From NCBI GenBank assembly GCA_963824195.1, contig CAWGOJ010000010.1:98716-162715 (forward strand): DNA of 64,000 bases, in the 5' to 3' direction. The notes under the pieces are model-generated. The model worked only from the letters and a program-made list of their open reading frames with translations. It made no database searches and was not told the origin of the DNA. The position numbers and the translations under genes are program-made. Below are positions 26,607 to 35,240 of this stretch, in pieces (positions within the stretch are counted from its first letter, which is position 1; every line of letters begins with the position of its first letter). This DNA is from Bog-473 sp963824195. Its GTDB lineage: Bacteria > Actinomycetota > Acidimicrobiia > Acidimicrobiales > RAAP-2.

Positions 26607-27713
26607 ATGTCGCCACGCAGGCCACGCCGTCGCGCGCGCCGTCGATCACCGGCCCGCCCGGTCATCCTGCTTATTGCAGCGGTGGTCGTGCTGGCGCTCC
26701 TCGTGGGCGGGCTGACCCGGGTGTCGAGGCAGTCGCAGGGCTACGACGCCAACTCCAACCGGTCGCTTGCCGCGCAAGGCGCCGTCGTCGCCGAACAGTC
26801 CAACGTGACGGCGGCGCAGGTGCGCGGCCTGATCGACAACCTGCAGGGGCAGGACCGCCAGGCCCTGCAGGCCTCCCTCGATACCGCCGTGCGGGAGGCC
26901 GCCGGCCAGTCGGCGCAGGCCGACCTCGCCTCAGGTTCGGCATCGCCGGGATCGATCGCTGGCCAGTTCGCTGCCGTCTTCGCCGAGCGGGCCCAGTCCA
27001 TGACCGAGCTGCGGGACGCGGTCGACGGGTTCCTCGGCATGCAGCCCACTCCCCCCGCCGGCATTCTGGCTACCGACTCGGCCACCTCTCCGACTGTTGC
27101 GAGCAAGGCCCCACTCCTTTCGGCGACACAGGCGACGAATCGCGTTGCTGCGGCCGGTGCGTTGCTGTCCCGCTCGGACAGCCTCTACCGCTCCGTGCGG
27201 AGCTCCCTGGCGTCAGCGACGGGCCACGCCAGGCTGCCCAAGTCGGTCTGGGTGACTGATCCCCAACTGTGGCAGGTGGGCACCGTGGCGGCGCAGGTCG
27301 ACCTCATGGCCACCTCGCCCACTCTGGCGTTGACCCACTACGTCCTGCTGCGTACCGTGCGGCTGAGCCCGCCGGCGTTGCCGCCGCCACCGGGCGCATC
27401 GTCGAGCGTCTCGGTTCTCAGCCCCGCCTCACAGCTCGGCGTGACGGTGGTGGTAGGGAACGATGGCTCGGCCGACGAGCCACAGGCCTCGGTCCGCATC
27501 ACGCTGGCGAACCAGTCCTCGGGGGCGGCGGCAACCCAGGTCGAATCCTTTGCGCTGGCCCTGGGTGCCTCGGTCGCTCTGCCGACGGCCAACTTCCGCG
27601 TCAAGCCCGGGACGACATACCAGCTCACGGTCGCGGTGGTGCCACCTGCGGGCCAGACCCAGACCGGCAGCACGGTGATCCAGCAGGCACTGCAGGTCGC
27701 CCCGGCCACCTGA
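26607..27713 (+). CDS. Membrane-anchored protein of unknown function with a C-terminal Ig-like domain
   Basis: The 368-residue product opens with an Arg-rich patch and one transmembrane helix (VILLIAAVVVLALLVGGL). A helical outside region follows (residues 45-215, with Gln/Ala-rich pairs such as NVTAAQVRGLIDNLQGQD). A Pro-rich hinge (PPALPPPPGA) and a beta-sandwich resembling CARDB/Ig-like folds (VTVVVGNDGSADEPQASVRI to TYQLTVAVVPP) complete it. It has no catalytic motif and I do not recognise a family. The gene lies between sqdB and citrate synthase. Confidence 0.65.
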   Translation: MSPRRPRRRARRRSPARPVILLIAAVVVLALLVGGLTRVSRQSQGYDANSNRSLAAQGAVVAEQSNVTAAQVRGLIDNLQGQDRQALQASLDTAVREAAGQSAQADLASGSASPGSIAGQFAAVFAERAQSMTELRDAVDGFLGMQPTPPAGILATDSATSPTVASKAPLLSATQATNRVAAAGALLSRSDSLYRSVRSSLASATGHARLPKSVWVTDPQLWQVGTVAAQVDLMATSPTLALTHYVLLRTVRLSPPALPPPPGASSSVSVLSPASQLGVTVVVGNDGSADEPQASVRITLANQSSGAAATQVESFALALGASVALPTANFRVKPGTTYQLTVAVVPPAGQTQTGSTVIQQALQVAPAT

Positions 27714-27743
27714 ATCGTGGGGGGCGCCCCTCCCGACCGCGTG

Positions 27744-27773
27744 TCGACCGCACTCACGTCGTGGTCATAGGAT
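27744..27773 (+). promoter_or_regulatory. Promoter of citrate synthase
   Basis: TCGACC (27744-27749) and TAGGAT (27768-27773) are separated by 18 bases. A start near 27780 gives a leader of about 30 bases carrying the ACTGGAGGG ribosome-binding sequence. Confidence 0.45.
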
Positions 27774-27811
27774 CGGGACGCACCGAATTCAGGAACTGGA
27801 GGGCTCTTCAC

Positions 27812-29086
27812 GTGGCCGAGAGCATCACGATCACGGACAATCGCAATGGCGAGTCCATGGAGATTCCCCTCGTCAACGGCGGGGTCTCGGCCGAGGAGTG
27901 GGCCAAGGTGCTCCCCGGGGTCTGGTTCTTCGACCCCGGGTTCATGTCGACGGCGGCCTGCGAGAGCGCAATCACGTATCTCGACGGCGACGCCGGAATC
28001 CTGCGCTACCGGGGGTACCCCATTGAGCAGCTTGCAGAGAACTCGACCTATCTGGAGGTGGCCTATCTCCTCCTGAACGGCGAGCTACCGGACAACGAGC
28101 AGTTCGCCGAATGGCGTCACGATGTCACCTACCACACGTTCATCCACGAGAACGTGCGCAAGCGCTTCCTCGAGGGGTTCCACTACGACGCCCACCCCAT
28201 GGGGATGCTCGTCTCCGCCGTCGCCGCCCTGTCCACCTTCTACCTCGATGCCAAGGACATCTTCGACCCGGAGTCCCGGAGCAAGCAGATCGTCCGCCTG
28301 ATCGCCAAGATGCCCACGCTGGCCGCGGCGGCCCACCGCTTCAGCGTCGGGATGCCCTTCGTCTACCCCGACAACTCGCTCGATTTCGCGCCCAACTTCC
28401 TCTCCATGCTCTGGAAGGTGGCCGAGCCGAGGTTCGAGGCCGACCCCGTCCTGGCTCGGGCACTCGACATCCTGTTCATCCTCCACGCCGACCATGAGCA
28501 GAATTGCTCGACCACGGCCATGCGCGTCGTCGGCTCTTCGCACTCGGACCCCTACTCCGCCACCGCCGCCGCCGCGGCGGCGCTGTACGGACCCCGTCAC
28601 GGTGGTGCCAACGAAGCCGTCATCCGCATGCTGACCGACATCGGCAGCATCGAGAACGTGCCGGACTTCATTGCGACGGTCAAGGCCGGAACCGGCGGGC
28701 AGCGGCTCCAGGGCTTCGGGCACCGCGTCTACAAGAGCTACGACCCCCGGGCCAAGATCATCAAGCGGACCGCCGACGAGGTCTTCGCGGTCACCGGCAA
28801 GAACCCGCTGCTCGACATAGCGCTGAAGCTCGAGGAGATCGCGCTGAACGACGAGTACTTCACCTCACGGCGGCTCTACCCGAACGTCGACTTCTACTCG
28901 GGCCTGATCTACCAGGCCATGGGGTTCCCGCTCGAGATGTTCCCGGTCCTCTTCGCCATCCCCCGTACCGCGGGCTGGCTCGCCCACTGGCAGGAGATGC
29001 TCGACCAGGACTCCAAGATCGCTCGTCCGCGCCAGCTCTACATCGGCCCGGAGTCCCGCGACTACGTCCCCCTGGGGTCGCGCTAG
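27812..29086 (+). CDS. gltA: Citrate synthase
   Basis: The 424-residue enzyme condenses acetyl-CoA with oxaloacetate. The length, the N-terminal domain (ESMEIPLVNGGVSAEEW) and GILRYRGYPIEQLAENS place it with the E. coli-type long form. Catalytic motifs are intact: HADHEQNCST (near residue 225), GPRHGGANE with His263, and PNVDFYSG with Asp360. GTG 27812 is preceded by a ribosome-binding sequence about 8 bases upstream; longer upstream frames run through the preceding gene. It converges with the thioesterase gene, 7 bases apart. Confidence 0.93.
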   Translation: MAESITITDNRNGESMEIPLVNGGVSAEEWAKVLPGVWFFDPGFMSTAACESAITYLDGDAGILRYRGYPIEQLAENSTYLEVAYLLLNGELPDNEQFAEWRHDVTYHTFIHENVRKRFLEGFHYDAHPMGMLVSAVAALSTFYLDAKDIFDPESRSKQIVRLIAKMPTLAAAAHRFSVGMPFVYPDNSLDFAPNFLSMLWKVAEPRFEADPVLARALDILFILHADHEQNCSTTAMRVVGSSHSDPYSATAAAAAALYGPRHGGANEAVIRMLTDIGSIENVPDFIATVKAGTGGQRLQGFGHRVYKSYDPRAKIIKRTADEVFAVTGKNPLLDIALKLEEIALNDEYFTSRRLYPNVDFYSGLIYQAMGFPLEMFPVLFAIPRTAGWLAHWQEMLDQDSKIARPRQLYIGPESRDYVPLGSR

Positions 29087-29093
29087 CGAACGG

Positions 29094-29951
29094 CTAACCC
29101 TCGGGCGGCTTCCGCACGCGCACCAGACCCTCCTGGGCGAGCGAGACACAGAGCCGTCCCTCCCGGTCGAAGAGGAAGCCGCGGGCGAGGCCCCGGCCAC
29201 CGGCGGCGACCGGGGAGTCCATGTCGTAGAGCAGCCACTCGTCGGCCCGGAACGGGCGGTGGAACCACATGCAGTGGTCGAGGCTGGCACCCATGAAGTT
29301 CGGGTCTTCCCAGCGCACGTCGTGCGGGCCCAGGATCGTGTCGAAGAGCGACATGTCCGACGCGTAGGTGGCGACACAGGCGTGCAGCAGCGGGTCGTCC
29401 GGGAGGTCGCCGTCGGCCCGGATCCACAGCCGCTGGTAGGGCTCCCCCTGCCCTTGGTGGTGCCAGGGGAGGTCGCCGATGTGGCGCTGGTCGATCGGGT
29501 GGGGCCGGTCGAACCATTCGGCCAGCTCCTCCTTCCACGGCTCGAGTCGCTCGAAGAGCGGGGCCAGGGTCTCGGGCCCGGGCACCTCGGGCATCGGGAA
29601 CTGGTGCTCCAGGCCCACCTCGAGGTCGTGGAAAGAGGCCGAGAGGTTGAAGATGGCCCGGCCGTGCTGGACGGCGACGACGCGCCGGGTCGTGAACGAC
29701 TTTCCGTCGCGGATCCGGTCCACCTCGTAGAGGATGGGCACCGTCGGGTCACCGGGCCGCAGGAAGTACGAGTGCAGCGAGTGGACGCGTCCGTGCTCGA
29801 CGGTGCGCCCGGCCGCCATGAGGGCCTGCCCGGCCACCTGCCCGCCGAACACGCGCTGGCGCTCCTCGTTGGGTTGGGTACCCCGGAAGATGTTGACCTC
29901 AATGGGTTCGAGGTCAAGCAGGTCGACGAGGAACTCCAGGGACGTGCTCAT
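29094..29951 (-). CDS. tesB: Acyl-CoA thioesterase II
   Basis: The 285-residue double-hotdog protein starts MSTSLEFLVDLLDLEPIE and keeps TesB motifs: RVFGGQVAGQAL, LHSYFLRPGDPTVPI, YASDMSLFDT, SLDHCMWFHRPF and SLAQEGLVRVR. The catalytic Asp and Gln of the last motifs are present. It hydrolyses medium and long acyl-CoAs in homologues; the substrate here is not known. It is divergent from the GH1 gene with a 75-base gap. Confidence 0.92.
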   Translation of the reverse strand: MSTSLEFLVDLLDLEPIEVNIFRGTQPNEERQRVFGGQVAGQALMAAGRTVEHGRVHSLHSYFLRPGDPTVPILYEVDRIRDGKSFTTRRVVAVQHGRAIFNLSASFHDLEVGLEHQFPMPEVPGPETLAPLFERLEPWKEELAEWFDRPHPIDQRHIGDLPWHHQGQGEPYQRLWIRADGDLPDDPLLHACVATYASDMSLFDTILGPHDVRWEDPNFMGASLDHCMWFHRPFRADEWLLYDMDSPVAAGGRGLARGFLFDREGRLCVSLAQEGLVRVRKPPEG

Positions 29952-30012
29952 CCGCCCATGTTCGCAGGCCGCCGGCGCGCGCCGGGCACGAGCATGTCGC
30001 CGCGGCCCCCGC

Positions 30013-30018
30013 TACCCT
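30013..30018 (+). promoter_or_regulatory. Leaderless -10 hexamer of the GH1 gene
   Basis: TACCCT ends 8 bases before ATG 30027. This favours that ATG over the one at 29994. Confidence 0.45.
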
Positions 30019-30026
30019 GCGGCGAC

Positions 30027-31241
30027 ATGACACCCGTGTCCCCAGCCCGCGAACAGGGCGAGATCATCTTCCCCGCCGGGTTCACCTGGGGTGTCGCCAC
30101 GGCGGCACACCAGATCGAGGGGGGCAACGTCAACAACGACTGGTGGGCCTGGGAGCACGACCCCACGTCAGGGACCCTGGAGCCGAGCGGGGACGCCTGC
30201 GACTCCTTCCACCGCTGGCGCGAGGACGTACAGCTCGTGGCCGACATGGGTCTCGGGGCGTACCGCTTCTCGCTCGAGTGGAGCCGCATCGAGCCCGCCG
30301 AGGGCGAGTATTCGACGGCTGCCCTTGAGCACTACCGGCGCATGTGCGCGGCCTGCCACGGGCACGGGGTCATCCCCGTCGTCACCTTCCATCACTTCAC
30401 GACCCCGCGGTGGCTGGCCGACCGCGGCGGCTGGGAGGCGCCCGAGGCCCCCGAGCGCTTCGCCCGGTTCGTGACTCGGGCCAGCGCGTACCTCGGGGAC
30501 CTCATCGGATGGGCCTGCACCATCAATGAGCCGAACGTCGTGGCGGTCATGGGGTATTTCCAGGGTCAGTACCCGCCGGGGGTTAAGGAGGACTTCGGGC
30601 GGTACGCCGCCGTCAACGAGGCGATGGTGCGCGCCCACCGCCTGGCCGTCGACGCCCTGCGCGCCGGCCCGGGGGACTTCCCGGTCGGGCTCACGCTCTC
30701 CATGGCCGAGATCACGGCCGACGAAGGTGGCGAGGCGTTGCGCGACGCGGCCGAGGAGATGCTCGAGAACATCTTCCTGCGGGCGACCGGCGGCGACGAC
30801 TTCGTGGGGGTGCAGTGCTACACGCGCATGCACTTCGGCCCCGACGGCCTCGCGCCCAACGATCCCGAGGTGCCGGTTACCCAGATGGGCGACGAGCTGT
30901 GGCCCCAGGCGGTCGAGCACACGGTGCGGCGGGCCGCCGCGGTCAGCGGGCGCCCGGTCGTGGTCACCGAGAACGGAATCGCCACGGCCGATGACACCCA
31001 GCGCATCGCGTTCCTCTCCGATGCGCTCCGGAGCGTCCATCGCTGCCTCGCGGAAGGGATCGATCTGCGGGGCTACTTCGTGTGGAGCTTGCTGGACAAC
31101 TTCGAGTGGCACCTGGGGTACGGCCCCAAGTTCGGGTTGGTGGCAGTGGCCCCGGACACCTTTGAGCGCCGGCCCAAACCCAGCGCCCACTGGTTCGGAG
31201 AGGTCGCCCGATCCAACCGGTTGCTCACAGCGGGCGCATAG
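30027..31241 (+). CDS. Glycoside hydrolase family 1 beta-glucosidase
   Basis: The 404-residue TIM-barrel enzyme begins with FPAGFTWGVATAAHQIEGG. The acid/base is Glu168 in TINEPN and the nucleophile Glu315 in VTENG; FVWSLLDNFEWHLGY binds the -1 sugar. It is shorter than typical GH1 enzymes (about 450), closer to compact actinobacterial and thermophile forms. No signal peptide is seen, so it probably cleaves imported beta-glucosides or beta-galactosides. Confidence 0.9.
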   Translation: MTPVSPAREQGEIIFPAGFTWGVATAAHQIEGGNVNNDWWAWEHDPTSGTLEPSGDACDSFHRWREDVQLVADMGLGAYRFSLEWSRIEPAEGEYSTAALEHYRRMCAACHGHGVIPVVTFHHFTTPRWLADRGGWEAPEAPERFARFVTRASAYLGDLIGWACTINEPNVVAVMGYFQGQYPPGVKEDFGRYAAVNEAMVRAHRLAVDALRAGPGDFPVGLTLSMAEITADEGGEALRDAAEEMLENIFLRATGGDDFVGVQCYTRMHFGPDGLAPNDPEVPVTQMGDELWPQAVEHTVRRAAAVSGRPVVVTENGIATADDTQRIAFLSDALRSVHRCLAEGIDLRGYFVWSLLDNFEWHLGYGPKFGLVAVAPDTFERRPKPSAHWFGEVARSNRLLTAGA

Positions 31242-31273
31242 GCCGCTGACGGGGGGGCAAATAGCGGCCGGGC

Positions 31274-31279
31274 TAGGGT
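31274..31279 (+). promoter_or_regulatory. Leaderless -10 hexamer of the GtrA-family gene
   Basis: TAGGGT ends 7 bases before GTG 31287 and selects that start among three candidate GTG codons. Confidence 0.45.
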
Positions 31280-31286
31280 GGGCCCC

Positions 31287-31910
31287 GTGCCTGTTCCGCC
31301 CTCGGGGGGTGCAACCCGTGACAGCGGGAGCCCTGTGACTGACCACCACGGGCATCCCCCCCTCGCACACATCTGGTCGTCCGACCAGCCGCTGTTCGCC
31401 CGGCTGCGCCAGATCATCGCCCACCCGTCGAGCGTGAAGCTGATCAAGTACGCCGGGGTGTCGGTGATCTCGACGATCGTGTCGCAGGTCACGCTGCTCC
31501 TCGTCTTCGGCGTGTTCCGCCTGATGTCCGAGGTGCCGGCCAACATCCTGGCCAACGTCCTCGCCACCATCCCCTCGTACACTCTCAACCGCCGGTGGGT
31601 GTGGGGGAAGGGGGGCAAGTCGCACCTCTGGCGGGAGGTCGTGCCGTTCTGGGTGCTCTCCTTCATCGGGTTGGCCTTCTCGAGCCTCGCCGTGTGGCTG
31701 GCCGGCGACTTCGCCCGCAATCACGGCCTGAGCCACGCCGCCACCTCGCTCCTGGTGAACGCGGCGAACCTCTTCTCCTTCGCCCTCCTGTGGATCGTGA
31801 AGTTCGTGATCTACAACAAGCTGTTCCATGTCGATCCCGTCGAGTACGAGGAGCACCACGCGGACAAGATGGTGGCGACATCCGACAGCTCGACGGCTGC
31901 CGGCGCCTGA
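31287..31910 (+). CDS. GtrA-family membrane protein
   Basis: The 207-residue protein has four predicted membrane helices in the GtrA arrangement. Its first helix follows LIKYAGVSVISTIVSQ, and IPSYTLNRRWVWGKGG is the conserved loop after helix two. GtrA proteins are thought to help move polyprenyl-linked sugars across the membrane. An MptB-like polyprenyl-sugar-dependent transferase lies 0.8 kb downstream, a plausible functional partner. The start is GTG 31287 by the -10 position; GTG 31335 follows GGGAG and is the alternative. Confidence 0.8.
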   Translation: MPVPPSGGATRDSGSPVTDHHGHPPLAHIWSSDQPLFARLRQIIAHPSSVKLIKYAGVSVISTIVSQVTLLLVFGVFRLMSEVPANILANVLATIPSYTLNRRWVWGKGGKSHLWREVVPFWVLSFIGLAFSSLAVWLAGDFARNHGLSHAATSLLVNAANLFSFALLWIVKFVIYNKLFHVDPVEYEEHHADKMVATSDSSTAAGA

Positions 31911-31930
31911 CGCAGCGACAGGAGGGGCGA

Positions 31931-32419
31931 TCAGTCCCTGAAGTTGTTGAACTGCAGCGGGATCCCGAAGTCCTCTGCCTTGCACTTCGCGATCACCTCT
32001 TGGAGGTCGTCGCGCTTCTTGCCCGTGACACGCAGCTGCTCCCCCTGGGTCTGCGACGACACGCCCTTGAGGCCCAGGTCCTTGATGAACTTGTTCAACC
32101 GCTTGGCATGGTCCGAGGAGATGCCGGCCCTGATGGCCACTTTCTGGCGGGCGGTACCCTTCTGGGCCTCCTCGATCTTCCCGGCCTCGAACGCCTTCAG
32201 TGAGACCTGGCGCTTCACGAGCTTCTCGTCCAGGACCTGGTGCAGGGCGCGCAGGCGGTCCTCCGTCGACGAGCGCAGCACGAGCTCGGTGTCACTCAGC
32301 TCAATGGCCGAGTCGGTGTTCTTGAAGTCGAAGCGGGTGGCGGCCTCCCGGTTGGCCTGGTCGACCGCGTTGCGTACCTCCTGCATGTCGACTTCGGAGA
32401 CGATGTCAAAGGTGGGCAT
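31931..32419 (-). CDS. YajQ-family nucleotide-binding protein
   Basis: The 162-residue protein matches YajQ/DUF520 along its whole length: MPTFDIVSEVDMQEVRNAVD, ATRFDFKNTDS, KIEEAQKGTARQKV and LQFNNFRD at the C-terminus. It has two ferredoxin-like domains. Some homologues bind cyclic di-GMP and act as transcription cofactors; others bind nucleic acid or GTP. It starts at ATG 32419 with a leaderless -10. Confidence 0.92.
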   Translation of the reverse strand: MPTFDIVSEVDMQEVRNAVDQANREAATRFDFKNTDSAIELSDTELVLRSSTEDRLRALHQVLDEKLVKRQVSLKAFEAGKIEEAQKGTARQKVAIRAGISSDHAKRLNKFIKDLGLKGVSSQTQGEQLRVTGKKRDDLQEVIAKCKAEDFGIPLQFNNFRD

Positions 32420-32425
32420 GGAGTC

Positions 32426-32431
32426 AGCGTA
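32426..32431 (-). promoter_or_regulatory. Leaderless -10 hexamer of the yajQ-like gene
   Basis: TACGCT on the minus strand ends 6 bases before ATG 32419. Confidence 0.5.
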
Positions 32432-32468
32432 CCGGCGCCGCCTGCCGTTCCGGGGTGGCCGACCCGGC

Positions 32469-32474
32469 TATTCT
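32469..32474 (+). promoter_or_regulatory. -10 hexamer of tRNA-Tyr
   Basis: TATTCT lies 10 bases before the mature 5' end of tRNA-Tyr. Confidence 0.4.
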
Positions 32475-32484
32475 CGCCGGCTGC

Positions 32485-32568
32485 GGGTCGGTGTCCGAGT
32501 GGCCAAAGGAAACAGGCTGTAAACCTGTCGGTTAACACCTACGGAGGTTCGAATCCTTCCCGGCCCAC
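32485..32568 (+). tRNA. tRNA-Tyr (anticodon GTA)
   Basis: An 84-base class II tRNA has acceptor GGGTCGG/CCGGCCC, discriminator A, anticodon loop CTGTAAA in the stem ACAGG/CCTGT, and a long variable arm. CCA is not encoded. Confidence 0.95.
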
Positions 32569-32609
32569 GCACAATCTGTCGGGTCGGCCAGTCGGGGGTC
32601 CCATGGCCC

Positions 32610-32637
32610 TTGCCAACCCCTGGCCTGCCGTTACAAT
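32610..32637 (+). promoter_or_regulatory. Promoter of the MptB-like gene
   Basis: TTGCCA (32610-32615) and TACAAT (32632-32637) are 16 bases apart; each differs from consensus by one base. Transcription would start near 32644, leaving a leader of about 95 bases. Confidence 0.5.
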
Positions 32638-32737
32638 GCTGTTGCAGATCGATTGCGGGTACATGCGCCTCGGGCGTGGGCCCTCACCCCTCCCCGGGTC
32701 GTAGCGCCCGGACACGACAAGCGAGACTGACTACCCC

Positions 32738-34387
32738 GTGGACGAAAGCGCGATGTCCCCTTCACCACCGGTCCTGGACCGGGTGAGCGCGCGCCTCCGG
32801 CGACTCTCCATGCGGGCCGAAGCCGTGCGTCTCCGCCTCACTCCGCGCGTCGCGCTGACCCATCGGGTCGAGGCCGAGTCCGGCGATCCCGGCGACTGGT
32901 CCTTCCTGCGCCGGCCCGCGATCCTCGGATTCGTCGCGGTCGTCTTCATCTGCGTCGGCGCATCGCTGCCGAGCTCGCCCTTCAAGCTCGAGATGGGGGG
33001 CACCTGGTTCTTCGGGGAGGCCGACTGGCCATCGACCACGCTGCTGCTGCCGGGAGTCGTGGCCGTCTACGGCGGGATGGTCCTCTTCGTGCGCGTCTGG
33101 TTCGGCCTGTACCAGACGCTGCGCGTCCGGCCCGGTGTGCCGATCCGGCGGCTGGCCTACATGCTGGCCCTCTGGGTCCTCCCGCTCCTGGCGGTGGCGC
33201 CGCTCTTCAGTCGGGACGTGTTCTCCTACGCCGCCCAGGGCGAGATGATGAGCCACCACATCAACCCGTACCACTACGGCCCGGGCACTCTCGGCTCCGG
33301 CCCGTTTGTGTCCGGTGTGGACCCCCTCTGGGCGAACACCCCGGCCCCCTACGGTCCGCTCTTCCTGATGCTGGCCGGCTGGTCGGCCTCCTTGAGCCTG
33401 CACCACGCGCTGATCACCGTCGTGCTGCTGCGCCTGCAGTCGGTGGCCGGCATCGCGCTGATCGCCTACTGCATCCCCAAGCTGGCCCGCTCGTTCGGCC
33501 GGGACGCCGGCCCCGCGTTCGTGCTCGCCGTGCTCAATCCGCTGACGCTGCTCGCCCTCGTGGGCGGGGCGCACAACGACGCCATCATGGTCGGCCTGCT
33601 GCTGGCCGGCATCACCGCGGCGCGGTCTCGCCACCCGGTCTGGGGCGTCGTGCTGTGCGCGCTCGCCGCCTCCATCAAGGTGCCCGCGGCCATGGGCATC
33701 GTCTACGTGGCGTGGGACTGGGCGGGACCGCTGGCGGACTGGCGCCGCCGCGCCCGCATGATCGTCCGTTCCGGTCTCATCACCGTGGCGGTGATGGGAG
33801 CCCTCTCCTTCGTGTCCGGGCTCGGCTGGGGGTGGATCGCCAACCTGGGCACGCCCGGCACCGTGCGCTCGTGGATGGCCCCTGCCACCGCCGTCGGGCT
33901 CCTCATCAGCGGGTCGGCCCATGTCGTCGGGATCGGGATCGGCCTGGGGGGCGTGCTGACGCTGACCAGGGCGATCGGGCTGCTGGCTGCCGCCGCCGTC
34001 GCGCTGTACTGCCTGTTCAACCGCGGGCGGATCGGCGTGCTGAGCGCGCTCGGCATCACCATGTTGGCCTTCGTGCTCCTCGGCCCCGTCGTCCAGCCCT
34101 GGTACCTGACGTGGGGAATCATCATCCTGGCGCCGGTCGTGACGGGCCGCATGCTCTACGTCGTGCTCGGGTTGTCGATCGTGACGCCCTTCATCGGGCT
34201 GACCGGCGGCGCCGACCTCCTGAACGAGCTGATCCACACCGACCCGGTCAGCATGGTCCTGGCGGTGATGGTGCTGTGGGCGGTGGCGATCTTCCCGCTC
34301 GGCAACTGGACGACCTCGTGGACACTCGACCGGTCCCGGCTGCCCGCGCTGGCGGCGCACGGCCAGGGCGCCGTGCTCGAGACCTGA
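32738..34387 (+). CDS. MptB-like polyprenyl-phosphomannose-dependent alpha-1,6-mannosyltransferase
   Basis: The 549-residue GT-C membrane enzyme has about a dozen hydrophobic helices. The first extracytoplasmic loop carries FSRDVFSYAAQGEMM, and TPAPYGPLFLMLAGW is also typical of the MptA/MptB family. The Asp in SRDV is the likely catalytic base. Family members extend the mannan core of lipomannan or related glycans on the outer membrane face; the glycan here is unknown. The N-terminal 45 residues are basic and cytoplasmic. The start GTG 32738 lacks a strong ribosome-binding sequence. Confidence 0.8.
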   Translation: MDESAMSPSPPVLDRVSARLRRLSMRAEAVRLRLTPRVALTHRVEAESGDPGDWSFLRRPAILGFVAVVFICVGASLPSSPFKLEMGGTWFFGEADWPSTTLLLPGVVAVYGGMVLFVRVWFGLYQTLRVRPGVPIRRLAYMLALWVLPLLAVAPLFSRDVFSYAAQGEMMSHHINPYHYGPGTLGSGPFVSGVDPLWANTPAPYGPLFLMLAGWSASLSLHHALITVVLLRLQSVAGIALIAYCIPKLARSFGRDAGPAFVLAVLNPLTLLALVGGAHNDAIMVGLLLAGITAARSRHPVWGVVLCALAASIKVPAAMGIVYVAWDWAGPLADWRRRARMIVRSGLITVAVMGALSFVSGLGWGWIANLGTPGTVRSWMAPATAVGLLISGSAHVVGIGIGLGGVLTLTRAIGLLAAAAVALYCLFNRGRIGVLSALGITMLAFVLLGPVVQPWYLTWGIIILAPVVTGRMLYVVLGLSIVTPFIGLTGGADLLNELIHTDPVSMVLAVMVLWAVAIFPLGNWTTSWTLDRSRLPALAAHGQGAVLET

Positions 34388-34409
34388 GCCCGGGGCCTGA
34401 TCCGGGGCT
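34387..34409. terminator. GC hairpin between convergent genes
   Basis: AGCCC and GGGCT bracket a GG/CC inner stem between the MptB-like and GNAT genes. No T-run follows, so function as a terminator is tentative. Confidence 0.3.
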
Positions 34410-34416
34410 TCCGTCG

Positions 34417-34941
34417 CTACAACAGGCGCTGGAGCTCGACCACGTCGAGCCACTGACGGTGCTTGCGCCCGACCTCCCGCTCCACGCCGACCAGCTCGAA
34501 GCCGGCTGCCTGGTGGAGCCCGATGGAGGTCTCGTTGTGCCCCGCGATGCGGGCGATCACCGAGTGGAAGCCATGGGCGGACGCAAGGACCAGGAGCTCA
34601 GCCAGGAGGGCCTGTCCCACCCCCTTGCCGCGCTGTGAGCGGTCGACGTAGACGGAGTTCTCGGCTGTGGCCGAGTAGCCCGAGCGCTCGCGGAAGGGGG
34701 ACAGGGAGCCGAAGCCGAGGACGATCTCCCCGTTGGCCCCGGCCTGGCCGCCCACCCCCGAGTCGGGAGCCTCGGTGGCCACCAGCGCCGGGTGCACCCC
34801 GCTGTGCTCCAGGATCCAGGCTTCCTGCTCGGCCCGAGTGCGGGGCACCATGTCGAAGGTGTTCGTGCTCTCGAGCACCTCGACGTTGTAGATGGCCCGG
34901 ATGGCCTCTGCGTCGGCCACCTCGGCCAATCGGATCCGCAT
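34417..34941 (-). CDS. GNAT acetyltransferase, phosphinothricin/methionine-sulfoximine acetyltransferase-like
   Basis: The 174-residue protein begins IRLAEVADAEAIRAIYNVEV. It has the acetyl-CoA loop QRGKGVGQALL, the preceding SVYVDRSQ strand and RIAGHNETSIGLHQAAGFE. These place it in the Pat/MddA branch of GNAT. Known members acetylate methionine sulfoximine or related amino acids, so the natural substrate may be an amino-acid analogue. An insert near residues 60-70 (APDSGVGGQAGANGE) is unusual. Confidence 0.85.
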   Translation of the reverse strand: MRIRLAEVADAEAIRAIYNVEVLESTNTFDMVPRTRAEQEAWILEHSGVHPALVATEAPDSGVGGQAGANGEIVLGFGSLSPFRERSGYSATAENSVYVDRSQRGKGVGQALLAELLVLASAHGFHSVIARIAGHNETSIGLHQAAGFELVGVEREVGRKHRQWLDVVELQRLL

Positions 34942-34947
34942 CCGTCG

Positions 34948-34953
34948 ATGGTA
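34948..34953 (-). promoter_or_regulatory. Leaderless -10 hexamer of the GNAT gene
   Basis: TACCAT on the minus strand ends 6 bases before ATG 34941. Confidence 0.5.
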
Positions 34954-35006
34954 CTGTTGACGTGCAGAAACCGGGGGAGCGGAGGCAGCCCGTGCCGAGC
35001 CCTGAC

Positions 35007-35012
35007 TATCAT
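35007..35012 (+). promoter_or_regulatory. -10 hexamer of the tRNA-Thr/tRNA-Met/rpmG unit
   Basis: TATCAT matches consensus at five of six bases and lies 27 bases before tRNA-Thr. No clear -35 is seen. Confidence 0.4.
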
Positions 35013-35039
35013 TGAACGTTCGCGGAAGGTAGCCGCGGC

Positions 35040-35112
35040 GCCCCCTTAGCTCAGTCGGCAGAGCACAGCCATGGTAAGGCTGGTGTCGTCGGTTCGATTC
35101 CGACAGGGGGCT
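35040..35112 (+). tRNA. tRNA-Thr (anticodon GGT)
   Basis: A 73-base cloverleaf has acceptor GCCCCCT/AGGGGGC, discriminator T and anticodon loop ATGGTAA. It is followed after 7 bases by tRNA-Met. Confidence 0.95.
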
Positions 35113-35119
35113 CGCCCAT

Positions 35120-35196
35120 GGCGGCGTAGCTCAGTTGGTCAGAGCACACGGCTCATAATCGTGTTGTCGCGGGTTCGAGTCCCGCCGCCGCTACCA
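35120..35196 (+). tRNA. tRNA-Met (anticodon CAT), elongator type by context
   Basis: The acceptor is GGCGGCG/CGCCGCT with a first G-T pair; the anticodon loop is CTCATAA. A genome-encoded CCA (35194-35196) follows discriminator A, unlike the serine and tyrosine tRNAs here. A lysidine-modified isoleucine tRNA would also show CAT, but the Thr-Met-rpmG order matches metT of actinobacteria. Confidence 0.9.
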
Positions 35197-35240
35197 GGCC
35201 CGGGACGGGAGTCCCGGGCAGCGACCAGGAAGGATTGGAC

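Noticed and set aside
27269..27811. An N-terminal extension of citrate synthase
   Set aside because: Overlaps the preceding gene in another frame; GTG 27812 has a ribosome-binding sequence and the conserved N-terminus.
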